Assembly: GCA_012295275.1 (NCBI GenBank)
Contig: CM022673.1
Coordinates: forward strand, 26,257,261-26,269,760
Reading direction: 5' to 3'
Length of the DNA: 12,500 bases
Origin: Chrysomallon squamiferum
Lineage: Eukaryota; Mollusca; Gastropoda; Neomphalida; Peltospiridae
Shown here: piece after piece, positions 1 to 8,880 of the stretch
How positions within the stretch are numbered: the first letter of the stretch is position 1
How the letters are laid out: each line of letters begins with the position of its first letter
Notes under the pieces: generated by a model
Databases searched by the model: none
Told to the model about the DNA's origin: nothing
The model's input: only the letters and a program-made list of their open reading frames with translations
Program-made: the position numbers and the translations under genes

Positions 1-544
1 AATCATTTCATACATTCACGAAAAGCTCTATACTGATTGGATACTGTTGTAGAGAAAGTATTACTTTTAACTGAAATACATGGCAGCACTAAACCGCGCC
101 GATTGGATAACGAAAAACAAAAAAAAAAACAAGTATTTGGCTGTTGATGGAATATGTTTTGGTTCTGTACGACAAAGCAGCACGAAAGATTTTATGGTAG
201 TGTTATTGTCATCCTAAATTTCGTATTAAACAAAACTTGTCCACCATATGCTGGTTTTACTGGCGAATTTATGCTACATTTTACCGCGCAATTGACTGGT
301 ATTCCTTTCTAACTTTTAATGATAATAACGACGGACAGAGATGTAAAAATTACGACAATTAAACGCATTAAAACACCCCAGCTTGCTGTACCGTACACTA
401 AAATACGCTAGAACGGAGAGATTCGATCTATCCAAAGCGTAGCATTAACATGAAACTTAAGTGAAAGAGATGAGCTCGAAATATAGCTGTTACGATCTCC
501 GCAACAAACCTACATTCGTTCCTATTGCCTATCACTTGGGTAAG
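1..544. other. Unique AT-rich non-coding DNA
   Basis: I see no coding frame, RNA gene or repeat of note here. There is an A-run near 118-131, and two similar short strings containing GATTGGATA (about 36-44 and 101-109) that are too short to call a repeat. Intron, 5' flank and intergenic DNA cannot be told apart from the sequence. Confidence 0.5.
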
Positions 545-579
545 TGTGTGTGTGTGTGTGTCTGTCTGTCTGTCTGTCT

Positions 580-676
<97 letters not shown>
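545..676. repeat. Compound microsatellite (TG)n(TCTG)n(TG)n(AG)n
   Basis: An uninterrupted compound repeat: TG units at about 545-560, five TCTG units at 561-580, TG again at 581-604, then AG/GA to 676, which is about 36 dinucleotides. The C-V and E-R alternations in translated frames, and the S-L and H-T ones on the other strand, come only from this alternation. The TG part can adopt Z-DNA, and the AG part is a pure homopurine tract able to form H-DNA; both are known properties of such sequences and have not been shown for this locus. Confidence 0.97.
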
Positions 677-678
<2 letters not shown>

Positions 679-1217
679 ACTGCATTTAAGATAGCAAATA
701 AAAAGTTGTTTGATATGCAAACGGCTAAAAACGGTAAAATACATAAACGCATAAAAAGAAATTGCGAGGAATATAATAATTATGTCAGATTTCACACATA
801 TCCATCAACACAGTTTATTTTTTGTTATTTTTAATATGGATGAAAAGGAAATTTAACGTAATTTTATATCGCAATATATCGCACCATAAAAATAAAATTA
901 GACTTTTGTTCTACAATTTACTTTCAGTAACTGGATATGGTTATTTTTAAAATAAAACAATACACCAGCTTCCAATACATTATTAAAAGAAATTCATTGC
1001 CGGATCCTGTTACTACTACATATTACAGTCTCAATAAAATTATTTCTGTTTCTTTAAAAAAAGAAATTATATTGCACATACCACTTGGGTTTTAATCGTT
1101 CTTTGAGATTATTATGATTGAAAAAAAGAACGAAGTGTCGTACTATGTTTTATAATAATGAACATGTTTATAATATGAACAATGACAGCAACTGTTGTTT
1201 TTATTGCATCTACATAA
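677..1217. other. AT-rich non-coding DNA
   Basis: No feature recognised. Several short A/T runs are present, and frames are closed by frequent stop codons. A short forward open frame near 1118-1318 runs into the 41-bp minisatellite that follows and shows no protein-like composition. Confidence 0.5.
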
Positions 1218-1725
1218 AACGAGAAGATTATGCTGAATTACAGCTGTATGGACTTCAGTACGAGAAGGTTAAGTTGAATCAAAGCTATACGAACTTCAGT
1301 AAGATAAGGTTAAGTTGAATCACAGCTGTACGGACTTCAGTAAGAGAAGGTTAAGTTGAATCACAGCTGTACGGACTTCAGTAAGATAAGGTTAAGTTGA
1401 AACACAGCTGTACGGACTTCAGTAAGATAAGGTTAAGTTGAATCACAGCTGTACGAATTTCAGTAAGATAAGGTTGAGTTGAATCACAGCTGTACGGACT
1501 TCAGTAAGATAAGATTAAGTTGAATCAAAGCTGTACGAATTTCAGTAAGAGAAGATTAAGTTGAATCAAAGCTGTACGAATTTCAGTAAGATAAGGTTGA
1601 GTTGAATCACAGCTGTACGAATTTCAGTAAGAGAAGGTTTAGTTGAATCACGGCTGTACGGACTTCAGTACGAGATGATTAAGTTGAATCACAGTTGTAC
1701 GGACTTCAGTGCGAGATGATTAAAT
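1218..1725. repeat. 41-bp minisatellite, about 12 copies
   Basis: Units start at 1240, 1281, 1322, 1363, 1404, 1445, 1486, 1527, 1568, 1609, 1650 and 1691, exactly 41 bp apart with no insertion or deletion. The last unit degrades after about 1725. A half copy precedes the array at about 1218-1239. Each unit runs from an ACAGCTGT-like start, through GACTTCAGTAAGA, to GGTTAAGTTGAATC. Copies differ only by base substitutions, for example CGGACTTC against CGAATTTC and GAGAAGG against GATAAGG. Variants recur in non-adjacent copies, which suggests multi-unit duplication or conversion. The period is not a multiple of three, so the array is unlikely to be coding. Most units carry the palindrome ACAGCTGT, which contains the generic E-box CAGCTG. 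Confidence 0.97.
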
Positions 1726-2690
1726 AAATGCAAAATAAATGGCGTTTATATTTATTCTTTAAATCATCAATCTTAAGTATACCAAAAACTGCGGTTTCAT
1801 AAAAGCCTGTTTATTTTATATAAGATAAATAACACCGGTTTAATTAAAACAAAAACGAATTTGTATTTCACGAACAGAAGAAAATTTAATTAACAAACAG
1901 TGATAATGCAATATTGATTGGATTTCTAAAGTTTATGCAGCTGACTCGATGACAATGCACAGACTGTGAAGTAATAACCTGCTATTTTTCCGATCAGTCA
2001 CGTAGAATAAGCTACAGTGGGGATAAATTTATTAGTGATAATTCCATTTAACGCAGAGAGAAAACACACTGAACAAACAAGTTATGAATCGTAACACAAA
2101 CAGTTAAATCCCTCAACCGATAACTGCAGTGATCGTCTTTGTCAAAGAACATTCCTTATAAAAATAAATTCGTTTCTTCAGGCTGGAGTGTGTTTAAAGT
2201 ACGTTTATTTTAAGAAGCTAGCACTTATGACGTTCATTCATAACTCTCATGCTGAATGCAGTTAACATGAAGCTGCATGTTAACATCACTGGCATTTAGT
2301 ATGTTGTATGAGTACTCTAAATATATAAAACGTGGACAGAAATAAAAAGGTATTTTAAACACATCTTTGCTCATATTTCAAAGTGACTGAATTTCTGTTC
2401 AAACAAGATACTTTTGGCTTTATTTCCAGCAAGTGGATAAATATATTTGTTTAAAACAAAAACAAACAAAATAAATAAATTAAAAAATTAAAAAATTAAA
2501 AAAAATTAAAAAATCAAAAAAATCTGAAATAACTATGGCGTTCCGAGGATTATTTCAGAAACATAATACGGTTTTGGTATACTTATTAACTTAACATTTC
2601 AGATTTAAAAAATATGTCGTTTAATATTATTGTTTTATTTCCGTGTCATTATCCAAGCTTTTGACTTAAAATAGAAAAGGATAATTCTGT
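1726..2690. other. AT-rich unique non-coding DNA with an A-rich tract
   Basis: No gene is seen. At about 2452-2525 there is a run of AAAC/AAAT and AATTAAAAA repeats, a simple A-rich tract. A short hairpin at 2261-2284 is listed separately. The stretch at about 1900-2070 is less repetitive and of more balanced composition, but nothing in it could be assigned. Confidence 0.5.
2261..2284. repeat. Short perfect inverted repeat around GTTAAC
   Basis: GTTAACATG at 2261-2269 is the exact reverse complement of CATGTTAAC at 2276-2284, with a six-base spacer. It could be a small hairpin or a palindromic protein-binding site. At this length in AT-rich DNA chance is also possible. Confidence 0.6.
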
Positions 2691-3329
2691 GTAAAGTGTT
2701 CCAATCTCTTCTGATTGACGCGGACGCCACAGAGAGTCATTTCTTTAAAACGCTGTCTCGAGTCTGTCTTCTTTCAAACTCTGGACAAAAGACTGTATAC
2801 ACACAAGAAATTAGTTACGCTCGAGACTTGGAAAAAGATCATTTCACGAAGATTAGGATGTTTATTTTTGTCTCGTTTTAACACCAACCAACCAACCAAC
2901 ATTCTCTTCTTACCTGAAACACGTTTAATCGATCTCTATTGTTTGTAACTGTCATTTCAGATAACCTACTTGGCTGTATTGATAATTTCCAAAGTAGGCG
3001 TTTTGCTGTCATCTTAGACACGTATAAAATAAACGTAAATATGTTTAAAGGCATAATTACAATGCTTACAAGATTCTCAAGCTGGGTTCATTAAATATCA
3101 GCATTATCTTAATAAAAAAAAAAAAAAACAACAAATAAAAACAAACAAAACACACAAATTAAGCCCCAACATTTTCTGACATAATTAGTTTCTTCCTTTT
3201 ATGCTTCTTTTAAAAAAAGACACATTAAAAATATTTACTGTATAGGTCATTAAATAGAGTATATCTCTTACGTTTCCAAGCATGAATAGGACAAAAAATA
3301 GCCATAATATCCTGCACTAGTTATCTTGT
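2691..3329. other. Non-coding DNA with short simple repeats
   Basis: The part at 2700-2850 has somewhat more balanced composition and short open frames in two registers (about 61 and 77 codons). Neither begins with a clear ATG context nor resembles a protein I recognise. Four CCAA units lie at about 2882-2899. A run of about 15 A bases ends near 3128 and is followed by AAAC-rich sequence. Nothing else is recognisable. Confidence 0.45.
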
Positions 3330-3500
3330 TGCTGAGAAGATGCAAGGCAGACTAATTAGGTGACAACATGATTAGAAATGAAACTGATGCACTGCAGTTT
3401 CAGTTAGCAATCTCAATTCTCGCAGAGAAATCAATGGTGCAAAATGAGCCACACTGTTTCAGTCGGGCTAATCTAAGATAATCAGACTTACTTGATCAAG
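3330..3500. other. Low-repeat block, possible regulatory element
   Basis: This stretch lacks simple repeats and has more balanced composition than its surroundings. It contains an inverted pair GAAACTG (3380-3386) and CAGTTTC (3395-3401), and TAATTA-type homeodomain core motifs near 3352. Nothing codes here. It may be a conserved non-coding element, but that can only be judged by alignment with related genomes. Confidence 0.25.
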
Positions 3501-3716
3501 AACAACAAAACTTGTTGAGTGTAATACGTAATAACGAAATTGCTCGTTTTAACAGTAAAACGTAGGACGTGCAATAATAACGGTTGTATATGTTATAATT
3601 CTGTTTGGTATGTATCCACACACGTTGGCTGTTTGTATAATAAAAGTAGATTGTTGTGAAATAAAACTTGTAGAAATAAGACTGGTTGCTATGTGCAAAT
3701 ACTGGCTAGGATGTAC

Positions 3717-3743
3717 GTATATATATATATATATGTGTGTGTA

Positions 3744-3785
<42 letters not shown>
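3717..3785. repeat. (AT)n(GT)n(AT)n microsatellite
   Basis: AT dinucleotides at about 3718-3734 are followed by GT with one AT interruption to about 3756, then AT again to 3785. The two AT blocks are each self-complementary and can pair with each other, so the locus can extrude a hairpin. Overlapping open frames here encode only alternating Y/I and C/V or H/T residues and are not genes. Confidence 0.97.
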
Positions 3786-3789
<4 letters not shown>

Positions 3790-3922
3790 ACAGGTGTTGT
3801 ACACAGAGTAAAAAGCCCTTGTTGCATGCAGTTAAACAGATGACTAATACAAAAGGATTTGTTGTTAAAATCATCTTATGTAAAGCTGTGTAAATTGAAA
3901 CTGCGTGTTTGTTCAATCAAAT

Positions 3923-4174
3923 TAATGTTTACAATAAAACTAGTTGTTTGTACAACAATATTAATTGTGCTGACAATGAAACCAGTTGTTTGTACAATAA
4001 AATTAGTTGTGCATACAATAAAACTAGACGTTTGTACAATAAAACTAGATGTTTGTACAACAAAATTAGTTGTGCTTACAATAAAACTAGATGTTTGTAC
4101 AACAAAATTAGTTGTGCTTACAATAAAACTAGATGTTTGTACAATAAAATTAATTGTGCTTACAATGAAACTAG
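3923..4174. repeat. 21-bp tandem array with 42-bp higher-order pattern
   Basis: Eleven complete 21-bp units start at 3944 and every 21 bp to 4154, with an older partial copy at 3923 and a more diverged one from about 3905. Two unit types alternate. Type A holds GTTTGTACAAYAAAA; type B holds TTGTGCTTACAATAAAA. The order from 3944 is A-B-A-B-A-A-B-A-B-A-B, so most of the array is a 42-bp dimer repeat. As 21 is seven codons and few units contain in-frame stops, frames of about 95-109 codons stay open on both strands and read as heptapeptide repeats. I attribute these to the period rather than to a gene. Confidence 0.95.
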
Positions 4175-4256
4175 TAAAAGCTGGATGATCATTTAATAAA
4201 AGCATATAAAATAATAAACTGTCATGAAGCAGTATTTATGAAAACGAAGCATTTTA

Positions 4257-4257
<1 letters not shown>

Positions 4258-4306
<49 letters not shown>
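4258..4306. repeat. (CTA)n trinucleotide microsatellite
   Basis: About 16 uninterrupted CTA/ACT units. The following 130 bases (to about 4430) keep a degenerate ACT/ACC/ACA texture, including ACTACTGCAGCTACCATCAC, which looks like decayed repeat from the same tract. No coding sequence is associated. Confidence 0.97.
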
Positions 4307-4722
4307 ACTAATAGTTTTACAACTGCTTCCATAATTAGTGTTATCACGTCACAGCCACTAAAACCACCACAACTATGACAACTACTGCAGCTACCATCAC
4401 GACTATTATTAATACTACCATTACTTTCAACTGTCATCTTTTTGATTAATACTAAAAATAAAAATGATAAGAGAAGTTATTTGGAACTGTGTTTCTGAAG
4501 AACTGAAATAATTAAACACAAATTAACCTATACTATCAACGTGGTGTTCTGCGACAAACTGGTAAAAGGAGTAGGCGATATTTAATTTCAGTTGGAAACA
4601 TTTTAATCAGTTGCTGTAACTGATATACACTGCCTGCAGCTGTGACTTGGGGAACAGTTTGTAATTACATTAAACTAGTTCTTTCTGAACACAGTTAACT
4701 TCAAATAGGTATATATATATAT

Positions 4723-4915
4723 ACTTATGTGATCCGTGTCGGCTTATATATGCCTCTACTGTAGACGGTGGTATATTTTGTGTCTAGCTTATGTCTTTAT
4801 ATATATATATGTTGTTTTTGTCCCTCTCTCTCTATATATAAAGACATAAACTAGACACAAAATATACCATCGTCTACAGTAAGGGCATCTATAAGCCGAC
4901 ACGGGTCACATAAGT
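4723..4915. mobile_element. Foldback element with 83-bp inverted arms
   Basis: The left arm at 4723-4805 and right arm at 4833-4915 are reverse complements over 83 positions with about six mismatches. They are separated by a 27-base spacer rich in TATA, TTTTTG and CTCTCT. The arm tip reads ACTTATGTGAYCCGTGTCGG inwards from each end. No reading frame lies inside, so the element cannot encode its own transposase. This architecture fits a short foldback MITE, or a large palindrome made by inverted duplication. A clear target-site duplication is not visible: the left flank is a TA run and the right flank is TGGGGAATC. Family unassigned. Confidence 0.7.
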
Positions 4916-5137
4916 GGGGAATCACCGTTAAAGCTCAGTGATATTATCTATACGAATGACTAATGTTAACGTGACGAACGAAACAGAACATTCACTGAAA
5001 TATAGAAAATAATTTTCTTGTGCGCATGTAAATTTACAAACCTCGAAATGATACGCATGTTAGCTCTGATAATAAAACTGTCATGAAATAAAATTTAAAG
5101 TAAGGAAATGTTTCTTGATTATTTTTTGGCAATTATT

Positions 5138-5158
5138 TTGTTGTTGTTGTTGTTGTTG
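5138..5158. repeat. (TTG)n microsatellite
   Basis: About seven TTG units. Similar TTG runs recur at 5588-5615. Simple repeat only. Confidence 0.9.
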
Positions 5159-5467
5159 CCTATTTAGTTTGTATTATTCTCGCATGTTTAAATTGTTATA
5201 TATAAAATATTACTTATGCAGTGTTATTATAAACATTTAATGTTGTATATTAAATATTTCTGCATCCAAATATTTCTGCATTAAATATTACAAATCACTG
5301 CATTATTAAATACAACAATATTTAATAATGTTATAAAATATTACAACGTTTTATGTTATATATTAAAACTGACAAAATCCACTGGTTATATTAAACCATC
5401 ATGACTGCACAGACCTGAATAATAGAGTATAACAGTAAGGATATTTTGATGTTGCTTGTTCTGGGAG
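5159..5467. other. AT-rich DNA with dispersed TTAAATATT motifs
   Basis: Strings such as ATTAAATATT and AAATATTTCTGCAT recur at about 5249-5290, and TATTTAATAATG and TATTAAA forms continue to about 5368. This looks like a short decayed AT-rich tandem duplication. No coding potential is seen. Confidence 0.5.
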
Positions 5468-5518
<51 letters not shown>

Positions 5519-5615
5519 TCAGTTTATTTATTTATTTATTTATTTACTGCTTTTTGTTTCTGGTTGTTTTTTGGTTTGTTTGTTAGTTTTTGTTGTTGTT
5601 GTTGTTGTTGTTGTT
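5468..5615. repeat. (TTTA)n tetranucleotide and (TTG)n repeats
   Basis: TTTA units at 5468-5518 are followed, after the interruption ATCAG, by more TTTA units at about 5523-5546. A T/G-rich stretch leads to a (TTG)n run at 5588-5611. On the minus strand the TTG run yields a poly-threonine frame within a 64-codon open frame (5540-5734), which is a repeat artefact. Confidence 0.95.
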
Positions 5616-5788
5616 TTTGTCAAATAGACTGATTGAGATCCTCTGCAAACGCTGTGATTGTGGTAAACATCAGATGTGAAATTATTTACAATTAAACTAA
5701 TATAATTAATCTCCAGACACCGCTGCAAACACAAACGGTCTTGGTATTTGTAACTATTGTATTCAAAATCTCACAGTTTTCACCCTGT

Positions 5789-5820
5789 CAATTAGAGTTC
5801 TAATTGCGTGCTAATTAAAA
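5789..5820. promoter_or_regulatory. Candidate homeodomain-site cluster
   Basis: CAATTAGA (5789-5796) and TCTAATTG (5799-5806) form a perfect inverted repeat with a two-base spacer. A third core, CTAATTAAAA, follows at 5811. TAATTA/CAATTA cores are the usual targets of homeodomain proteins, and paired sites are a recognised arrangement for dimeric paired-class factors. The surroundings at about 5630-5830 are free of simple repeats. That this works as an enhancer is inference only, because such cores are common by chance in AT-rich DNA. Confidence 0.3.
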
Positions 5821-5840
5821 GTGTTTTTCTAATCTCGACG

Positions 5841-5843
<3 letters not shown>

Positions 5844-5890
<47 letters not shown>

Positions 5891-5903
5891 GCACACGCAC
5901 ACA
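5844..5903. repeat. (CA)n microsatellite with CG-interrupted tail
   Basis: About 21 CA units are followed by a tail in which some CA units have become CG (ACGCACGCACACGCACACA). The downstream flank contains AGGTGAGATC and an E-box CACGTG at 5990-5995, with no other recognisable feature. Confidence 0.97.
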
Positions 5904-6357
5904 ATTATCTGATAATTACGCTGACTAATAAGTGACATTTACTGGGATTGATAAATCGACAGGTTGAAATAACACAGGTGAGATCTGCCCACGTGTCCTT
6001 GAACGGCTACAAACGTATTAAATGTTGCTGGGTTTTTGTTTTTTTTATATATATATATATCTTCCTTGATAGAAAACCTGACTGTCATTAGAAATATAAC
6101 ACAGACTTTTCTAAAATAACTGAAGAAAAAAAAGAGATTAAACTAATACAATGAGACATATTTTGTAGAAAAAACATGATTTTTTTTTCTTTAATTCAGT
6201 GTGATTAATATTATTATTCAACATACATTAGTTTTCAGTATACTTTTATCAATTACACATTTTTTTTTTAATTTCTTTCTTTCTAACAATGCATACCCTT
6301 TAGAAATTCGTTCACAGAAATAAGAAATGTCTGTTATGCTTGATTTTTTTTAAAGTA

Positions 6358-6615
6358 CAGTGGTACCTTGACTTACTAGTTTAATTCGAATATGGTACAT
6401 ATCGTAGAAGTAAGGCTAGGTAACCACGAGAAGTAAACGAATCAGACGCGGGATGCTGGCCGGATTTTGTGTTGTTCGTTGCGCCAATTAGCGGAGGCGT
6501 AGCTGAAGCTCGCTCGTAACTCGGATTTTGGCTCGCAACGCAAAGCAAAAAATCGACCGGGCTCGTAACTCGAAAAACTCGTTAGTTTGAGCACTCGTAA
6601 GTCGAGGTAGCACAG
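6358..6615. mobile_element. 258-bp MITE, Tc1/mariner/pogo type, with TA target site
   Basis: The left end CAGTGGTACCTTGACTTAC and the reverse complement of the right end, CTGTGCTACCTCGACTTAC, match at 16 of 19 positions. TA dinucleotides flank both ends, at 6356-6357 and 6616-6617. TA duplication and CAGTGGTACC-like termini are typical of non-autonomous Tc1/mariner/pogo-superfamily elements. The interior is clearly more GC-rich than its surroundings and repeats GCTCGTAACTCG at about 6511 and 6560, with a near relative, GCACTCGTAAGTCG, at about 6591, so the right half is built from subterminal repeats. No transposase frame remains. Mismatched termini suggest an old, immobile copy. Confidence 0.8.
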
Positions 6616-6617
6616 TA

Positions 6618-7270
6618 GTTTATTATTTCAAACTTAAAACAATCTATACGCCACTTCTCTTGTTCTGTTAGTATCAACAGACAAACAAAACACATTTAAA
6701 CACTGTACAGATCACTGCTAAAAATTATTATCACTGTTGTCATAGATACGTAACTAATTTACTTGAACACTACACTTCATAATATACAGAATGTTAGCTC
6801 AAACATTATTGCGTCACCTTTTGACGTTTACTTACAATTTTGCGATGATACATATCTAAGACGCACTGTGCATGTATGTGTGTGGGTGATTGTGTGTGTG
6901 AACGAAAAATAAGATATTTATATGCAAATCACACACATATATACACATAAACATCTTTTTTGTTTGAAATTTTTTGAATAATACCCAGCTTTTGAATTTC
7001 AGTATTTACTAAACCGCAAAATTTAAAAATGTAATTCTTACAGATTAAATGGTCTTCTCGTTAAAAGAGTGGTAACCAAAATAATGAATTAATTAATTAA
7101 TCCTAAATTATAAATATTTGCATATATAACTGCATTATGAACATCAGAATGGAAATAATTTATTAAAACGATATGCATAGTTCTCAGAATCTGTATGGTT
7201 GTGGCGTAAATTAAATAAAGAATAAAATAACATTAATGACTACAGGTATTAATAAATACATGGTATTAAT
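6618..7270. other. AT-rich non-coding DNA
   Basis: No gene recognised. A degenerate GT-rich segment at about 6866-6900 faces an ACAC/ATAT-rich segment at 6929-6950, giving weak inverted complementarity. TTAATTAATTAAT occurs near 7086-7101. Otherwise nothing stands out. Confidence 0.5.
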
Positions 7271-7594
7271 GTGCAGGAAGATTACTGTAAAGAATATCAT
7301 TCCACACTGGCAGTTACTCAGCGACATAAAGGAATATTTGCAAAACCATTAACAGTATGTAAACGCAAGGTTATGTTGTTCCAGAAATGCTTTTATTACG
7401 TAATAAATAAAACAGAGGTTTTTAAATGCGGCTGTTTCGACTTGCGTTTAATTAGACCCATTATGACAACCGGAAACAACGTGGGTCCCGCTGGGCTGCA
7501 GAAAACAAATACAGATAATTGTTACAGTGTGTCAAAACTGTTTGCAAGAGGATTAAATCTGCACGTAATACGTGTAACAATACACGGATTATAA
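7271..7594 (+). other. Low-repeat block with a 107-codon open frame of doubtful status
   Basis: This is one of the most complex stretches outside the receptor exon. A frame stays open for 107 codons, but its start codon is GTG, not ATG. The predicted peptide has no domain, signal sequence or membrane segment that I recognise, and there is no codon pattern suggesting selection. The segment includes TTTAATTAGA (homeodomain-type core, about 7447-7456) and the palindrome listed below. I think a conserved non-coding element, such as an intronic or upstream enhancer, is more likely than a gene. An exon of an unknown protein is the alternative. Confidence 0.3.
7393..7406. promoter_or_regulatory. Perfect 14-bp palindrome with PAR-bZIP/NFIL3-type core
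   Basis: TTATTACGTAATAA is fully self-complementary and contains ATTACGTAAT, the optimal site known for PAR-bZIP and NFIL3/Vrille-type factors. It sits inside the low-repeat block at 7271-7594, which makes a regulatory role more plausible, though binding is unproven. Confidence 0.35.
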
Positions 7595-7855
7595 AGTAAC
7601 AAGATTCTGACTGAGGTTATTAAGATTAAAAAAAAACGAATCTGGGAAAGGTGAATGCAGTCGCACTTCCATAGCACGTCGTCATCGAGACTACCCCAAC
7701 AACGACCACATCAGGCACAACGATTAATATCAGCACCAACAACATCTGTTATCACCATCATCCCTATCTGTTTGGTGCAGGGGAAGTAATGCATCCCAGA
7801 AACATAAGAAAGGTCATAGTTCATCAGCCTTGAATCCTGTTTTACATAATAAAAT
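7595..7855. other. Non-coding DNA with CAN-rich texture
   Basis: At about 7697-7763 the plus strand is rich in CAAC/CATC/ACCA trinucleotides, like a decayed repeat. No gene, hairpin or element ends were recognised. Confidence 0.4.
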
Positions 7856-7861
7856 ACACAT

Positions 7862-7915
<54 letters not shown>

Positions 7916-7929
7916 ATACACATACACAT

Positions 7930-7962
<33 letters not shown>

Positions 7963-7978
7963 TACATATATACATACA
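7856..7978. repeat. (ATAC)n(AC)n(ATACAC)n compound microsatellite
   Basis: ATAC units at about 7857-7880 are followed by AC to about 7909, then ATACAC/ATAC hexamer-like units to about 7978. Three overlapping minus-strand open frames run across it and consist mostly of alternating C/V/Y/M residues. They are repeat artefacts. Confidence 0.95.
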
Positions 7979-8569
7979 GTAAAGAAGAAAAGCAAACAAC
8001 TGTAATTTTCAGTATATACATTAACATAAAACTATGAAAGTTAATATAAATATAAGAAAAATAGTTTGATAATTATCCAAAAGTTTGTTGCCATCATCTA
8101 CATCATTATTACTATTCTCAACTATATTTTTTATTACCATTTGCACCTCTTACATTTCATTATTATTACGTTTTTCACTGATACTACATATATTTATTCT
8201 TACCACGACCTTCATTTATTGCCGTTTTCCATCACCATTTATTTCTTTTTATTAAATCTTCTTCATTTCTGTTAGTTAGTGTTACTATCTACTACTATTC
8301 TGTACTGTTACAATTATCTACATTTTGCAGTCACCTATATTTTATTATTTTACCATCACCTGTATTTCATTTCTATTGTAAATCAACTATATTTTATTAC
8401 TGTTACGATTACCTACATTTCAATACAGTTATCATCAGTTGTATTACATCAGCTAAATTTTGTTACCATTGAACGACCTGCATTTCATACATGTTACCAC
8501 TCCTACATTACATCGCTGTTAAAGTCATCTATATTAACATCTCCTACATTTCATTATTGTTACTGACGT

Positions 8570-8620
8570 TTCGTTAATGTTACCACTGCGCCAATATTAC
8601 ATTCCTGTTACAATCACTTA
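8570..8620. repeat. Left copy of a 51-bp direct repeat, 311 bp from its partner
   Basis: The 51 bases here match 8881-8931 with only a few substitutions, including CACTGCGCCAATATTAC against CTCTGGGCCAATCTTAC. The two copies bracket the cleanest 26/32-bp array, which suggests that a longer block was duplicated before or during amplification of the units between them. Confidence 0.85.
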
Positions 8621-8880
8621 TAGTAATAATTTGTTACCACCACTTATAGTAATAATTTGTTACCACCACTTATAGTAATAATTTGTTACCACTACTTATA
8701 GTAATAATTTGTTACCACTACTTATAGTAATAATTTGTTATCATTACCATCACTTATAATAATAATTAGTTATCATTACCATCACTTATAATAATAATTT
8801 GTTATCGTCACCACCAATTATAATAATAATTTGTTATCGTTACCGTCTCCTACATTTCATTATGTTACCAACACCTACTT

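Noticed and set aside
461-834. Four overlapping open frames (77-96 codons) on both strands
   Set aside because: They span the TG/AG microsatellite and consist mainly of alternating C/V, E/R, S/L or H/T. No non-repeat protein-like sequence is retained.
2696-2948. Two short forward open frames of 61 and 77 codons
   Set aside because: The first starts at GTG, neither has a recognisable domain, and they overlap in different registers with no splice signals that would join them to anything.
3859-4205. 109-codon open frames on both strands
   Set aside because: Open only because the 21-bp period is a multiple of three. The heptapeptide pattern occurs equally in competing frames.
4258-4306. CRISPR-like array
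   Set aside because: A pure trinucleotide microsatellite without spacers, in a eukaryotic context. The other arrays are contiguous tandem repeats too.
7711-8027. Minus-strand frames rich in C, V, M and Y
   Set aside because: Produced by the ATAC/AC microsatellite read in three registers.
8066-8566. Forward frames of 69 and 95 codons rich in I, Y, H and F
   Set aside because: They lie inside the degenerate pyrimidine-rich array and reflect its composition. They resemble membrane segments only because T-rich codons encode hydrophobic residues.
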